Shown here one piece after another: positions 23,916 to 32,368 of a stretch of DNA of 56,567 nt. The notes beneath the pieces were generated by a model, which saw nothing but the letters and a program-made list of their open reading frames with translations, made no database searches and had not been told where the DNA came from. Each line of letters starts with the position of its first letter. Position 1 is the stretch's first letter. This DNA is from Anaerolineae bacterium (GTDB lineage Bacteria > Chloroflexota > Anaerolineae > Aggregatilineales > Phototrophicaceae), in contig JALHNT010000045.1 in NCBI GenBank assembly GCA_022843385.1, positions 1 to 56,567 on the forward strand, given 5' to 3'. The translations under genes were made by a program, and so were the position numbers.

Positions 23916-25330
23916 GCAATGGACAAGGTCACCGTTGTGCCTTTGCCTTTGGATGACTCAATCTTCAACTGCCCACCGACCAACTGTGTACGTTCGCGCA
24001 TCCCAATCAAGCCGAAATGCCCGGTGCGTGTCAGATCGTTCAGATTGAGATATGAAGGCACTTCAAATCCCTGACCATCATCGCACACCCGCAATTGAAC
24101 GGCTGAGGGTTCAAACTGGAGTTCGACTTGAATACGCTGCGCCTGGGCGTGACGACGTGCATTGTTCAGTGCCTCCTGAGCGATGCGGTATAGTGTCAAC
24201 TCTTTTTCGGATTCTAAGCGGCCCGGTGTGCCGCTGACGTTAAACACTGCGTCAGCTTCGTGCGCCAGTGTTTCCAGCGCGGGTACCAAACCTAATTCAT
24301 CGAGGTAGTGGGGATGTAAGGCGCGGCTGAAGCGGCGTACTTCCTCAATTGACTGGGCGATCATCTCGCGCAGCTCGTTCACTCGCTGTGGTGCCTGGCT
24401 GGGGTCGCGTGATAGGCTGCGCTGCACCATTTGCGTTTTGTGGCCGAGCGCGATCAGGGTTTGCGCCGTCTCATCGTGCAGTTCACGTGCCAGGCGCGCG
24501 CGTTCTTCTTCCTGCGCCTGTGTGACAGCACGGGCATAATCCTCCAGGGCAGCCTGGTAGCTCTGTACGCGCTGCACCATGTCATTCAACATGATGCGCA
24601 AATCTTCGATTTCTTTCACCCCACCGATAGGCTTCGCGATGGACTGGAACTCGTTCTGACCAATCCGACTGGCGCGTTGCCCCAGCTCGCGCAGCGGCTG
24701 CACCACATAGCGCAGCCCGAAAAACAGCGTCAAAAAAGATGTGGCGGTGGCGATAAACAGGATAAAGGGCATGACCTGCTCGAAGCGGATCAGGGGATCG
24801 GTGAGCGAGTGCCAGGGTTCACGGATAATCAGCCCCCAATTAGTATCCGGTACTGGAGCATAAGCAACGACATCCCCATGCATGGTGTGTGAGGTGAACA
24901 ACACGCCGCTGTTGCCCGTCATAACCTCCGCCACGCCCGGCCAGTCATGCAGGGCTGCGGCGTCTGGAAGGTTGCCTCTTCCAAACAACACCTCCCCTTC
25001 CCGGTCAAAAAGCACGATGGTACTGACAGTATTCGGATGATTGATATTGAGCATTCGTTCTAGGTCGAGCGCTTCTAAAGGAATCTGATCTCTGGATACC
25101 TGATAACGAAGAGCATAATTGTCTAACTGTACGGCAATGAGTTCAGCCATCGCCATCACTAAACGAGTGTTTTCTTCGGTGGCAAGTGCTTGCATGGACT
25201 GTTGATGGCTATTGATCCCGCTGATAGAAAAAACAATAAGCAGGATGGTCAATGGCAGCACCGTCCACAAAATCACCTGTGCGCGCAGCCCATGCAAACT
25301 GAAAGCCAGCAGGTGTGAGCGCCAGTTCAT
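23906..25330 (-). CDS. HisKA_3 sensor histidine kinase (LiaS/NarX type)
   Basis: 474 residues. Membrane segments at about 18-40 and 187-210 bracket a periplasmic sensor of about 145 residues (dCache-like; TIVLFDREGEVLFGRGNLP). A HAMP domain (RYVVQPLRELGQRASRIG) and a coiled coil follow, then ELHDETAQTLIAL with the phospho-accepting His. The HATPase_c domain shows NNARRHAQAQ, DDGQGF and GMRERTQLVGG. ATG 25330 overlaps the upstream regulator by 4 bp. It senses an envelope signal, presumably copper or redox given the neighbours, and phosphorylates the partner at 25327-25986. It shares its kinase type with the system at 37384-39071. Confidence 0.9.
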   Translation of the reverse strand: MNWRSHLLAFSLHGLRAQVILWTVLPLTILLIVFSISGINSHQQSMQALATEENTRLVMAMAELIAVQLDNYALRYQVSRDQIPLEALDLERMLNINHPNTVSTIVLFDREGEVLFGRGNLPDAAALHDWPGVAEVMTGNSGVLFTSHTMHGDVVAYAPVPDTNWGLIIREPWHSLTDPLIRFEQVMPFILFIATATSFLTLFFGLRYVVQPLRELGQRASRIGQNEFQSIAKPIGGVKEIEDLRIMLNDMVQRVQSYQAALEDYARAVTQAQEEERARLARELHDETAQTLIALGHKTQMVQRSLSRDPSQAPQRVNELREMIAQSIEEVRRFSRALHPHYLDELGLVPALETLAHEADAVFNVSGTPGRLESEKELTLYRIAQEALNNARRHAQAQRIQVELQFEPSAVQLRVCDDGQGFEVPSYLNLNDLTRTGHFGLIGMRERTQLVGGQLKIESSKGKGTTVTLSIAKT

Positions 25331-25986
25331 GAGTTTTGCTCCGGCAAATGGATCAGTCCCAGTTGTAAGGCTTTCGTCACGGCTTCGGTGCGACTGTTGA
25401 CTTGCAGCTTGGCATACGTGCTGGCGAGGTGTCCCTGTACCGTGCGGTCGCTGATCGACAGCTTCAAGCCGATACCGCGATTCGTCAGACCAGCGGCTGC
25501 CAGTTGCAGCACCTCGCGTTCGCGATCCGTGATCGGTTCCACACTTTGCCCCGTCTGTCCACCGCCTGCCATATGGGTCATGAGTTTCTGGGCGATGTCC
25601 GGTGCCAGCGCCGGCTGCCCCGAATGCACGGCGCGAATCGCGGCAGTCATCTCATCGGCTTCAGCAGTTTTCAGCATATAACCGTTTGCTCCCGCTTGCA
25701 GTGCCGCAATGATGAACGGATCATCATCGTAAGCCGTCAGGATCAGGACCCGTACAGCGAGATTCTGCTCGTGAATCCAGCGAGTGACCTCGATGCCCGT
25801 TGCGTGCGGCATTCGCACATCGAGGACAGCCACATCGGGAGACAGAGCCAGGATCAGTTCTTTGGCTTTTTCGCCATCGCCAGCCTCGGCAATGACCTCA
25901 ATTTCCTCGTCCTCTTCGAGAAAATCGCGGATTCCCTTACGCACAACAGCATGGTCATCAGCCAGAATAACGCGAATGGAGGACAT
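25327..25986 (-). CDS. NarL/FixJ-family response regulator
   Basis: 219 residues. The receiver has the acidic pair in LADDHAVV, phospho-acceptor Asp in VAVLDVRMP, and Lys in YMLKTAEA. The LuxR-type HTH at about 145-205 reads TDREREVLQLAAAGLTNRGIG and SDRTVQGHLASTYAKL. It is the partner of the adjacent kinase (4-bp overlap). NarL-family dimers bind inverted heptamers spaced by two bases, which is the form of the island's repeated TACGCCA-N2-TGGCGTA sites. It is therefore one of two candidates (with the regulator at 37384-38025, whose HTH is very similar) for controlling the copper regulon. Confidence 0.9.
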   Translation of the reverse strand: MSSIRVILADDHAVVRKGIRDFLEEDEEIEVIAEAGDGEKAKELILALSPDVAVLDVRMPHATGIEVTRWIHEQNLAVRVLILTAYDDDPFIIAALQAGANGYMLKTAEADEMTAAIRAVHSGQPALAPDIAQKLMTHMAGGGQTGQSVEPITDREREVLQLAAAGLTNRGIGLKLSISDRTVQGHLASTYAKLQVNSRTEAVTKALQLGLIHLPEQNS

Positions 25987-26113
25987 AGAAACCCAACCTA
26001 CTCAATAAAGCAAGCATTGATTCTTAAATAAAATCGTTTCCTATTCAGTATAAATATTCTCGCCGTATTTTGCATGGCGACAAAACAGGTGTGAGAGCAA
26101 GTGTCTCTAACAC

Positions 26114-26143
26114 AAAAAGGGATGGAGTATTCACCCCCATCCC
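26114..26143 (-). terminator. Terminator of the DUF305 operon
   Basis: On the minus strand GGGATGG and CCATCCC form a 7-bp stem with an 11-base loop, followed directly by TTTTT. It lies just after the DUF305 gene stop. Confidence 0.7.
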
Positions 26144-26168
26144 CTGCTTTGAGGTGTTACGACGGAAT

Positions 26169-26831
26169 TTAGGCCGACAACTCAGCGATCAACTGCTCCA
26201 TCGACTCGATTTCAGTAGTCTGTGCGTCAATGATGTTCTGGGCCATTTCGCGCAATTCGGTGTGTCCGCTTTCACCCAGCCGCAACAGCAGTCGTTCCGA
26301 CATATTGATGGCATCGTCATGATGGTCAATCATGGACTCCAACCAAGCGATCTCATACTCCACGCCCTCGAGCTGCGACAGCCCGGCCATCATACCCATC
26401 ATCATCGGCGGATCGATCATCATGCTGCCCATCATACTATGATCCATGCCGGGCATGTTGTCCATCATCATGCCGCCGGGCATCCGGTCACCGCCCATCA
26501 TACCCATCATATCCATCATGTCCATCATTGACATAGGCACGTAGTCAATGCTGTACCATGTTTGCAGCCAGGACTGCATCTGAGCAATTTCAGCGCTTTG
26601 GGCATCGATCACATTCTGACAAAGCGTGCGCACTCTTTCAGTGACGGCTTTGGCGAGACAGTCATTTGCCATATCCAGCGCCATCTGGTGATGGTCAATC
26701 ATGCCCTGCATGAAGCGCATTTCAGCACGGCCAATGCGCGCTTCACTGGGCCCGTCGGCCAATGCGGCAGGAGCCACGAAGGCGGAGAAGGTCAATACCA
26801 TCAGTCCAAGGATGAGCCACAACTTTTTCAT
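26169..26831 (-). CDS. DUF305 protein (ferritin-like, copper-locus type)
   Basis: 220 residues from ATG 26831, chosen because GGAG lies 7 bases upstream; the frame starting at 26864 has no such site. A signal peptide (about 1-27; LWLILGLMVLTFSAFVAPAALA) precedes two DUF305 halves: MRFMQGMIDHHQMALDMAN and LESMIDHHDDAINMSERLL. The His-His pairs and Met residues are the family's conserved metal-binding features. Between the halves is a Met-rich stretch (MMDMMDMMGMMGGDRMPG). DUF305 proteins are common beside copper oxidases and ATPases. It is third in a minus-strand operon with the genes at 26872 and 27132 and is followed by a terminator. Confidence 0.85.
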   Translation of the reverse strand: MKKLWLILGLMVLTFSAFVAPAALADGPSEARIGRAEMRFMQGMIDHHQMALDMANDCLAKAVTERVRTLCQNVIDAQSAEIAQMQSWLQTWYSIDYVPMSMMDMMDMMGMMGGDRMPGGMMMDNMPGMDHSMMGSMMIDPPMMMGMMAGLSQLEGVEYEIAWLESMIDHHDDAINMSERLLLRLGESGHTELREMAQNIIDAQTTEIESMEQLIAELSA

Positions 26832-26871
26832 GGGATTCTCCATTTTTCCTGTTTTCCAATTCAATCAACGA

Positions 26872-27036
26872 TCAGTGATCCATACCGGGCATATCTGCCT
26901 GCATCTGTGTGGGTGACGCCTCATGGGTCATGCCAGGCATCAAGCGCGAACCCGACTCGACGACGGCCATTTGGGTTGACAAGTAAATCGCCCAAATGAT
27001 GAATACAATCAACACAATTGTGATGACCCAACTCAT
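26872..27036 (-). CDS. Small Met-rich membrane peptide
   Basis: 54 residues from ATG 27036. One membrane segment (about 3-22; WVITIVLIVFIIWAIYLST) is followed by an external tail with MPGMTH and MPGMDH motifs suited to copper binding. AGGAGG lies 16 bases upstream. The alternative is GTG 27135, which overlaps the preceding stop by 4 bp (GTGA), would give 87 residues, and adds a Cys-rich start (MKCCCAG). I cannot decide between the starts. The operon position between DUF2085 and DUF305 genes supports a copper-handling role. Confidence 0.6.
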   Translation of the reverse strand: MSWVITIVLIVFIIWAIYLSTQMAVVESGSRLMPGMTHEASPTQMQADMPGMDH

Positions 27037-27131
27037 TTTTACATTTCTTCCACCTCCTGATTGGTTGGGGGACGGCTGCTCCACTTGTTCTATCTCCTGT
27101 GTTTGCTGTGCTATTCCCGCACAACAACACT

Positions 27132-27926
27132 TCACAAAGCGACTTCTACTGCTGACCCGATCCTTGCTTGATAGCGCATCAGTCTGTGCTTCAAGACAGC
27201 CTGAGATCGCCGTATTTCCTGATCCAGAAGAGGCAGCAGCAGTCCGCCTGTCCCGACAGCGAACAGGACACCCGTGATAAAACGCATGATCGAATTGAAC
27301 GAACCCGGGGCATCACCTTGATAAAAGCCTGCTGGAAAGCTGTAGCTGGTCAATGCTGCAAGCCAGGCGTTATCGTAGCGGAAGCCTGCCGCCAGTCCGC
27401 TGGTATCGCTCAGAAGATGGGTTAAGCCGTCTAAGGCTAATGGCATCAGCAACGCAACGAAAATCCAGATACGAATGGGTTTCCTCGATTGGTAACGCGA
27501 CAACAGCCCATAAATTCCACTGAAAACCCATAGACTGCCGTACATGTAGACCATGCGATCCGACCAGGCGACCTTCCAGCCTAATGTTTCGTTGCCCCGC
27601 AAACCGCGTAATGCCAGGGTATCGTCCAGGGAGTTCCCTGTGAGGATAAGTGGCAGCTCATTCAGGGTATACATGAGTCGCTCACCGAACAAGAAAAAAG
27701 AACGCTGCGCCATTTGGTGACATTGTGTTCCATAGAGGTCATAAATCACGTTGCCGAGAGATGACCATCCCAAGCGCATCATCACCGGCGCTGCAAAAGG
27801 CAGGAGGTTGTAAAGTCCGAAGATGACAACAAACAGGAATAACCAGTGTTTGGTGAACCAATAGGTCGCGCGCACCAAGCGCAAGCGTTTTCTAGGGTTC
27901 GCTGGGTGCTGAACTTGTTCACCCAT
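27132..27926 (-). CDS. DUF2085 membrane protein
   Basis: 264 residues from ATG 27926 (GGAG 6 bases upstream; a GTG at 27947 is the other possible start). Several membrane helices are present, at roughly 22-44, 115-135, 145-165 and 200-225. The conserved DUF2085 signature is visible as YGTQCHQMAQRSFFLFG, with the CHQ motif, and later GLTHLLSDTSG. The function of the family is not established; Cys/His near the membrane suggests metal or redox chemistry. It is first in the operon with the small Met-rich peptide and DUF305, divergent from the YceI operon and sharing its two 7-2-7 operators. Confidence 0.85.
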   Translation of the reverse strand: MGEQVQHPANPRKRLRLVRATYWFTKHWLFLFVVIFGLYNLLPFAAPVMMRLGWSSLGNVIYDLYGTQCHQMAQRSFFLFGERLMYTLNELPLILTGNSLDDTLALRGLRGNETLGWKVAWSDRMVYMYGSLWVFSGIYGLLSRYQSRKPIRIWIFVALLMPLALDGLTHLLSDTSGLAAGFRYDNAWLAALTSYSFPAGFYQGDAPGSFNSIMRFITGVLFAVGTGGLLLPLLDQEIRRSQAVLKHRLMRYQARIGSAVEVAL

Positions 27927-27983
27927 TGGTTTCTCCGTTCTCCTCACTGTTCACAGTATAGAGACTCTGGCCGGTTTACTTAA

Positions 27984-27999
27984 CCCGCTAAATTGCCTG
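27984..27999. promoter_or_regulatory. 7-2-7 operator (CCCGCTA-AA-TTGCCTG)
   Basis: Divergent copy of the island operator, 34 bp (start to start) from the perfect site at 28018 and 58 bases upstream of the DUF2085 start. Confidence 0.6.
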
Positions 28000-28017
28000 T
28001 TTTTCTGTGCCGCAAAA

Positions 28018-28033
28018 TACGCCAAATGGCGTA
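28018..28033. promoter_or_regulatory. Perfect 7-2-7 operator (TACGCCA-AA-TGGCGTA)
   Basis: Fully symmetrical copy of the island operator. A TATGCT element follows about 25 bases downstream, so a bound activator would sit against the -35 region of the YceI operon promoter. Confidence 0.75.
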
Positions 28034-28120
28034 TGACCGGACTCGTGCCACCCTTGCTATGCTTTATAAGCTCGCAATGGGCATTCAATAATCGGAAAAC
28101 AAAAACAGAGGGCAAGAAGC

Positions 28121-29017
28121 ATGGGATATTCTCGGTATGCCTCTAATGCACAAGTGCGGAATAACGGTTGGAAAGTTGTCTTGTTTGGTCTGGTGATGTT
28201 AGGTGTAGGGGCCGTTATTGGTGGTGTGGTTGGTGTGTTTCTCTTCATCCGCATTACTGGAGGAACAGCCGCACCAAGCGTACCTATCAGTGCTCCAACG
28301 TTGTCACTCGAGATGATTGGTACACCTACAGCGCCGGCGGGAGCGTTAGGCTTTGGTTCGTCTACCGAGGTGCCGACGCTCGTTAACGGCGGGGTAACTC
28401 AGTTTGCGCCCACTGCTACGAGTGTTGTATCTCCACAGTCAGCGATAACGGCCACACCTACTGTATTGGCCCCTCAGTTATTCCGCATCGTTTCCGACGA
28501 GTCCGAAGCGCGTTTTGCTGTCAGTGAAACCGTGCCTCTTGGGACAGCAGTTGGAAGAACCAACCAAGTCGCGGGCGACATCATTGTTGATTTTAATACA
28601 CCTTCAAATTCTCGCATCGGGGTGATTCGCATCAATCTGCGAACACTGCAAACGGATGATGCTGATCGGGATCGCTCTATCCGCTGCTGTGTCTTGCTTT
28701 CGGCCCAGGATGGTTATGAATTTACCGACTTCATACCGACCTCGATCAGTGGATTGCCTGGACAAGTCCAAATGGGTCAGACAATCGCGTTTCGGGTCAC
28801 GGGCGATCTGACATTACGTGGTACCACACGCGCTGTGACCTTCGATGTATCACTCACCGTCGTAAGTACGAGCGAACTGCGGGGACTAGGCCGCACCGTC
28901 GTCAATCGGAGCGACTTTGGCATCTTGAACGATGCCGAGAATATGTTTGACTATCATGGGGTCGCTGAAGCCGTTACCCTGGAATTTGAGTTTGTGGCGC
29001 GAGCGGTACAACAGTAA
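28121..29017 (+). CDS. Membrane-anchored YceI-like domain protein
   Basis: 298 residues. An N-terminal anchor at about 18-42 (VVLFGLVMLGVGAVIGGVV) is followed by a Thr/Ser/Pro-rich linker to about 115. The YceI-like lipocalin fold then extends to the end: FRIVSDESEARFAVSE, GDIIVDFNTPSNSRIG, FRVTGDLTLRGTTRAVTFDV and ending ADEAVTLEFEFVA-type strands. YceI proteins bind isoprenoids in the periplasm and may carry quinone-like lipids. It is first in a plus-strand operon with a rhodanese lipoprotein and a cytochrome c lipoprotein, downstream of two 7-2-7 operators. A role in envelope redox chemistry under copper stress is inference. Confidence 0.85.
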   Translation: MGYSRYASNAQVRNNGWKVVLFGLVMLGVGAVIGGVVGVFLFIRITGGTAAPSVPISAPTLSLEMIGTPTAPAGALGFGSSTEVPTLVNGGVTQFAPTATSVVSPQSAITATPTVLAPQLFRIVSDESEARFAVSETVPLGTAVGRTNQVAGDIIVDFNTPSNSRIGVIRINLRTLQTDDADRDRSIRCCVLLSAQDGYEFTDFIPTSISGLPGQVQMGQTIAFRVTGDLTLRGTTRAVTFDVSLTVVSTSELRGLGRTVVNRSDFGILNDAENMFDYHGVAEAVTLEFEFVARAVQQ

Positions 29018-29049
29018 CGAATTTGTGCTTGAATTTAAGGAGTTATCCA

Positions 29050-29514
29050 ATGAAGCAGCTTCCTCAGTCCACCATCGTTGGTTTCATCATGATGGTGCTG
29101 GCAACCGCTCTGACAGCTTGCAGTCCATCCACCACACCCGTTTCAGAAATATCTTCCGACGCAACAGCGGTTACCACTCCATCGACTGGCCGTTATCAAA
29201 CGCTGACCATCGACGAATTTGCCAGTATCGTCGCCAATGAGTCCGATCAATATACGATTGTCAATGTACACATTGCCTACGAAGGGGAAGTCGCCGAAAC
29301 TGACCTGAGTATTCCATATAACGATATTGAAGCCCTGACCCGCGCGTTACCTGACCCAAACGCCCCGATCATTCTGTACTGCCGTAGTGGACGAATGAGC
29401 GCGGAAGCTGGCCGGGCGTTGATTGACCTCGGTTATACCCAGTTGTGGGATGTTCCCGGCGGCATGATCGCCTGGGAGTCCAGCGGGCGTGAATTGTTAA
29501 ATCGTGAACAATAA
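29050..29514 (+). CDS. Rhodanese-domain lipoprotein
   Basis: 154 residues from ATG 29050 (AAGGAG 7 bases upstream; the frame opens earlier without support). The lipobox is LTAC (about residue 22). The rhodanese domain spans about 50-150, with active-site loop LYCRSGRMS (catalytic Cys) and C-terminal WDVPGGMIAW. Sulfur transfer or persulfide chemistry on the outer face of the membrane is expected. Similar rhodanese domains usually sit beside sulfur or metal-detoxification genes. It is second in the YceI operon, 22 bp before the cytochrome c gene. Confidence 0.88.
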   Translation: MKQLPQSTIVGFIMMVLATALTACSPSTTPVSEISSDATAVTTPSTGRYQTLTIDEFASIVANESDQYTIVNVHIAYEGEVAETDLSIPYNDIEALTRALPDPNAPIILYCRSGRMSAEAGRALIDLGYTQLWDVPGGMIAWESSGRELLNREQ

Positions 29515-29535
29515 AACAGTTGATGAGGCGTGCCA

Positions 29536-29997
29536 ATGATGAGAATTACGGCATGGTTAGCGGTTGTAGCCGTGACGCTGCTGGCCGCCTGTACCAGTGA
29601 GCCAGAAATAAGGGTGCGAGGTGAGCGCTTCAATGATGAGCAACTGGCTCTTGGAGAGCAGCTCTACATTCAGAACTGCGCCGCATGTCACGGCGTGAAC
29701 GGCGAAGGGCAGTTCCCCAACGCTCCACTCCAGCCCGATGCAACCGGGCGGCTGGGCGCGCCGCCCCACAATGCAACCGGGCATACCTGGCACCACGGGG
29801 ATGGACTGCTCATTCGTTACGTTCTTGAAGGCGGTGTTAGCCTCACGGACCCCGCGAATTTCTATCCGATGCCAGCATTTGGAGATCAGCTCTCTGAGAC
29901 GGATATCATGACTATCATTGCCTACATCAAAACCATGTGGACGGACGAACAGCGGACACGCCAGCAGCAAGTGACTGAAGCAGAGGCCAGTGAGTAG
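29536..29997 (+). CDS. Cytochrome c lipoprotein
   Basis: 153 residues from ATG 29536 (GAGG 7 bases upstream). The lipobox is LLAAC (residue 20). A single haem-binding motif, CAACH, occurs in IQNCAACHGVNGEG. The distal part has MPAFGDQLS, with the likely axial Met, and an unusual HNATGHTWHHGDG His cluster that could bind a second metal. It ends with a helix TIIAYIKTMWTDEQ. The gene at 33460-34038 is a clear paralogue. It probably passes electrons from copper or quinol oxidation to a terminal oxidase. Third gene of the YceI operon. Confidence 0.9.
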   Translation: MMRITAWLAVVAVTLLAACTSEPEIRVRGERFNDEQLALGEQLYIQNCAACHGVNGEGQFPNAPLQPDATGRLGAPPHNATGHTWHHGDGLLIRYVLEGGVSLTDPANFYPMPAFGDQLSETDIMTIIAYIKTMWTDEQRTRQQQVTEAEASE

Positions 29998-30030
29998 CTT
30001 CCACGAAAAACACACGATCTTGATAAAAAA

Positions 30031-30046
30031 TGAGCTAGATGGCGCA
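30031..30046. promoter_or_regulatory. 7-2-7 operator, weaker copy (TGAGCTA-GA-TGGCGCA)
   Basis: Lies in the 128-bp gap before the CPH-type ATPase. The right half is good and the left half degenerate. TATAAA follows at once (30047-30052), so the site would overlap the core promoter. Confidence 0.45.
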
Positions 30047-30125
30047 TATAAAGCGCCGTGCTGGGAGACTATGATGCAATGTGGATCGTTAAACAGGTTA
30101 TGTATGAAGGGAGGGGAAGGCTAGA

Positions 30126-32303
30126 ATGAATACTTCTCCAGAGAAACCAGAATTGAGTGCCACCGAACATCACCACAACCATCAGCATTATGATGATGTC
30201 CAGCATCGCGCGCATGAGACTTCTCAGCAGGGGCACGAGCAGCGTACGCTGCCCCTCGAACAGTCTGCTGATCACGCCGCCCACAACGGCCACAATGCCC
30301 ACGCTGGTCATGGGGTGATGCACGAAGGCCACATCACCACGATGCGCAATCGCTTTTTCGTCAGCCTGCCGCTGACCGTCATCGTCGTCCTCTACTCGCC
30401 GATGGTGCAGGGGTGGCTGGGTTTCACGATGCCGGAATTCCCCGGCAGCCAGTGGATTGTTCCCATTCTGGGATCGATCATCTTCTTCTACGGCGGCCTG
30501 CCGTTTCTCAGCATGGGGCGGCAGGAACTTGCCCTGCGCCAGCCTGGTATGATGACGCTGATTTCCCTGGCGATCACCACCGCCTACCTTTACAGCGTCG
30601 GCGTGTTCTTTTTCCCGCCACAGGACGCGATGGGCATGCCGATGGACTTCTTCTGGGAGCTGGCAACCCTGATTACAGTGATGCTGCTCGGTCACTGGAT
30701 CGAGTTGCGCAGCGTCGGACAGGCGCAGGGCGCGCTGCGCGAACTGGCGAAGCTGCTGCCAGATACGGCTGAACGCATCCTCCCATCTGGCGAAACCGAA
30801 ACAGTCGAGGTTAGTCAGTTACAGGCGGGAGATCGAGTTCTCATCCGTCCGGGAGCCAGTATTCCTGCCGATGGGCTGGTGGTGGAAGGCGAAAGCAGTG
30901 TCAATGAGTCGATGATTACCGGCGAGAGCCGCCCGTTGGATAAGAAACTCGGCGACACGGTGATCGGTGGCACCGTCAATAGCTCTGGTTCGCTGCGGGT
31001 TGAGATTCAGCAGGTGGGTGAAGAAACGGCGCTGGCGGGGATCATGCGCCTGGTAGAAGAAGCCCAGAAAAGCCAATCACGGGCGCAAACGCTGGCGCAG
31101 CGCGCCGCCTTCTATCTGACGATCATTGCCATCATTGCCGGTGCGCTCACCTTCCTTGGTTGGCTCTTTTTCACGGGCAGTATTCCCAATGCGGTGCGCA
31201 ACATGGTGACGGTGCTGGTCATTGCCTGCCCGCACGCGCTTGGTCTGGCCGTGCCGCTGGTCGTCGCCATCTCGACGACGCTTTCCGCGCGCAACGGTTT
31301 GCTGGTACGGAAGCGGATCGCGCTGGAAAGCGCCAAAGACCTAAACTACATCATCTTCGACAAGACCGGCACACTGACCAAAGGCGAACAGGGTGTGGTT
31401 CACTTTGCGACCAACGGTCTGAAGGCAGAAGAAGCCCTGAGCATTGCAGCTGGACTCGAAGGTGACAGCGAACACATCATTGCTGGGGCGATTCGCCAAT
31501 ACGCACAGACGCAAAACGTGCGCCCGGCAGCGGTGAGCAGCTTCGAGAGTCTGGCAGGGCGCGGTGTCAAGGCAGCCGTCAACGGCGCAACGTATTACAT
31601 CGGCGGCCCACGCCTGCTTGAACAGCAGAATTTGACCGTGCCAGCAGCGTTGGAAGTCGCCCAGCAGCAGGCAGAAAATGCCGGCCAGTCGGTCATCTAC
31701 CTGGCAAACGACAGCGAGATTGTCGCGCTGTTCGCCATTGCCGATGTCATCCGGGAAGAAAGTCGCCAAGCAATTCGTGAACTGCATGACCTGGGGCTGA
31801 AAGTGGCTATGCTCACCGGCGACAGTGAAGCGGTGGCGCGAGCAGTCGCCCAGGAATTGCAGATCGACACGTACTTCGCTCAGGTGCTGCCGGAGCACAA
31901 AGCCAGCAAAGTGCAGGAACTTCAGCGCGGCGGCAACAAGGTGGCAATGGTCGGCGACGGGGTCAACGATGCGCCGGCGCTGGTCACTGCCGATGTCGGT
32001 ATTGCCATCGGCGCAGGCACCGATGTGGCCATTGAAAGCGCCGGGATTATTCTGGTGCGCTCGAATCCGATGGATATTGTGAAGATCATCCGATTGAGTC
32101 GGGCTACCTACCGCAAAATGGTTCAAAACCTGATTTGGGCGACGGGCTACAACGTGGTTGCTATCCCATTGGCAATGGGACTCCTCGCGCCCGTCGGTAT
32201 TCTGCTTGACCCGGCGATTGGCGCGGTCTTCATGTCGGTCAGTACCATCATCGTATCGCTCAATGCACAACTCCTACGCGGTCTCGACCTCACTCGTGCG
32301 TAG
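30126..32303 (+). CDS. copB: CopB-type (CPH) P1B copper-transporting ATPase
   Basis: 725 residues. The cytoplasmic N-terminus is His-rich (EHHHNHQHYDD, HAAHNGHNAHAGHG) instead of carrying HMA domains. Eight membrane helices are expected. Key motifs are MITGES (about 262), IACPHALGLA (CPH, about 367), DKTGTLTKG (phosphorylated Asp, about 413) and MVGDGVNDAP (about 611). CPH and an N-terminal His region define the P1B-3 (CopB) group, which exports Cu(II)/Cu(I) or related ions. The usual SEHP loop reads SEHI, a change at the ATP-binding proline worth noting. Upstream lies a weak 7-2-7 site; the selenoprotein gene follows 65 bp downstream. Confidence 0.92.
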   Translation: MNTSPEKPELSATEHHHNHQHYDDVQHRAHETSQQGHEQRTLPLEQSADHAAHNGHNAHAGHGVMHEGHITTMRNRFFVSLPLTVIVVLYSPMVQGWLGFTMPEFPGSQWIVPILGSIIFFYGGLPFLSMGRQELALRQPGMMTLISLAITTAYLYSVGVFFFPPQDAMGMPMDFFWELATLITVMLLGHWIELRSVGQAQGALRELAKLLPDTAERILPSGETETVEVSQLQAGDRVLIRPGASIPADGLVVEGESSVNESMITGESRPLDKKLGDTVIGGTVNSSGSLRVEIQQVGEETALAGIMRLVEEAQKSQSRAQTLAQRAAFYLTIIAIIAGALTFLGWLFFTGSIPNAVRNMVTVLVIACPHALGLAVPLVVAISTTLSARNGLLVRKRIALESAKDLNYIIFDKTGTLTKGEQGVVHFATNGLKAEEALSIAAGLEGDSEHIIAGAIRQYAQTQNVRPAAVSSFESLAGRGVKAAVNGATYYIGGPRLLEQQNLTVPAALEVAQQQAENAGQSVIYLANDSEIVALFAIADVIREESRQAIRELHDLGLKVAMLTGDSEAVARAVAQELQIDTYFAQVLPEHKASKVQELQRGGNKVAMVGDGVNDAPALVTADVGIAIGAGTDVAIESAGIILVRSNPMDIVKIIRLSRATYRKMVQNLIWATGYNVVAIPLAMGLLAPVGILLDPAIGAVFMSVSTIIVSLNAQLLRGLDLTRA

Positions 32304-32368
32304 GTCGTCCTATTTGATGCAAGGTGAGGCGAACATCCGATTTGCCTCACCCGCTCTTTGGAAAAACC

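Noticed and set aside
26041..26100. TTTTGCATGGCGAC as a 7-2-7 operator between the regulator and the DUF305 operon
   Set aside because: Only one half-site resembles the motif; the other arm does not pair.
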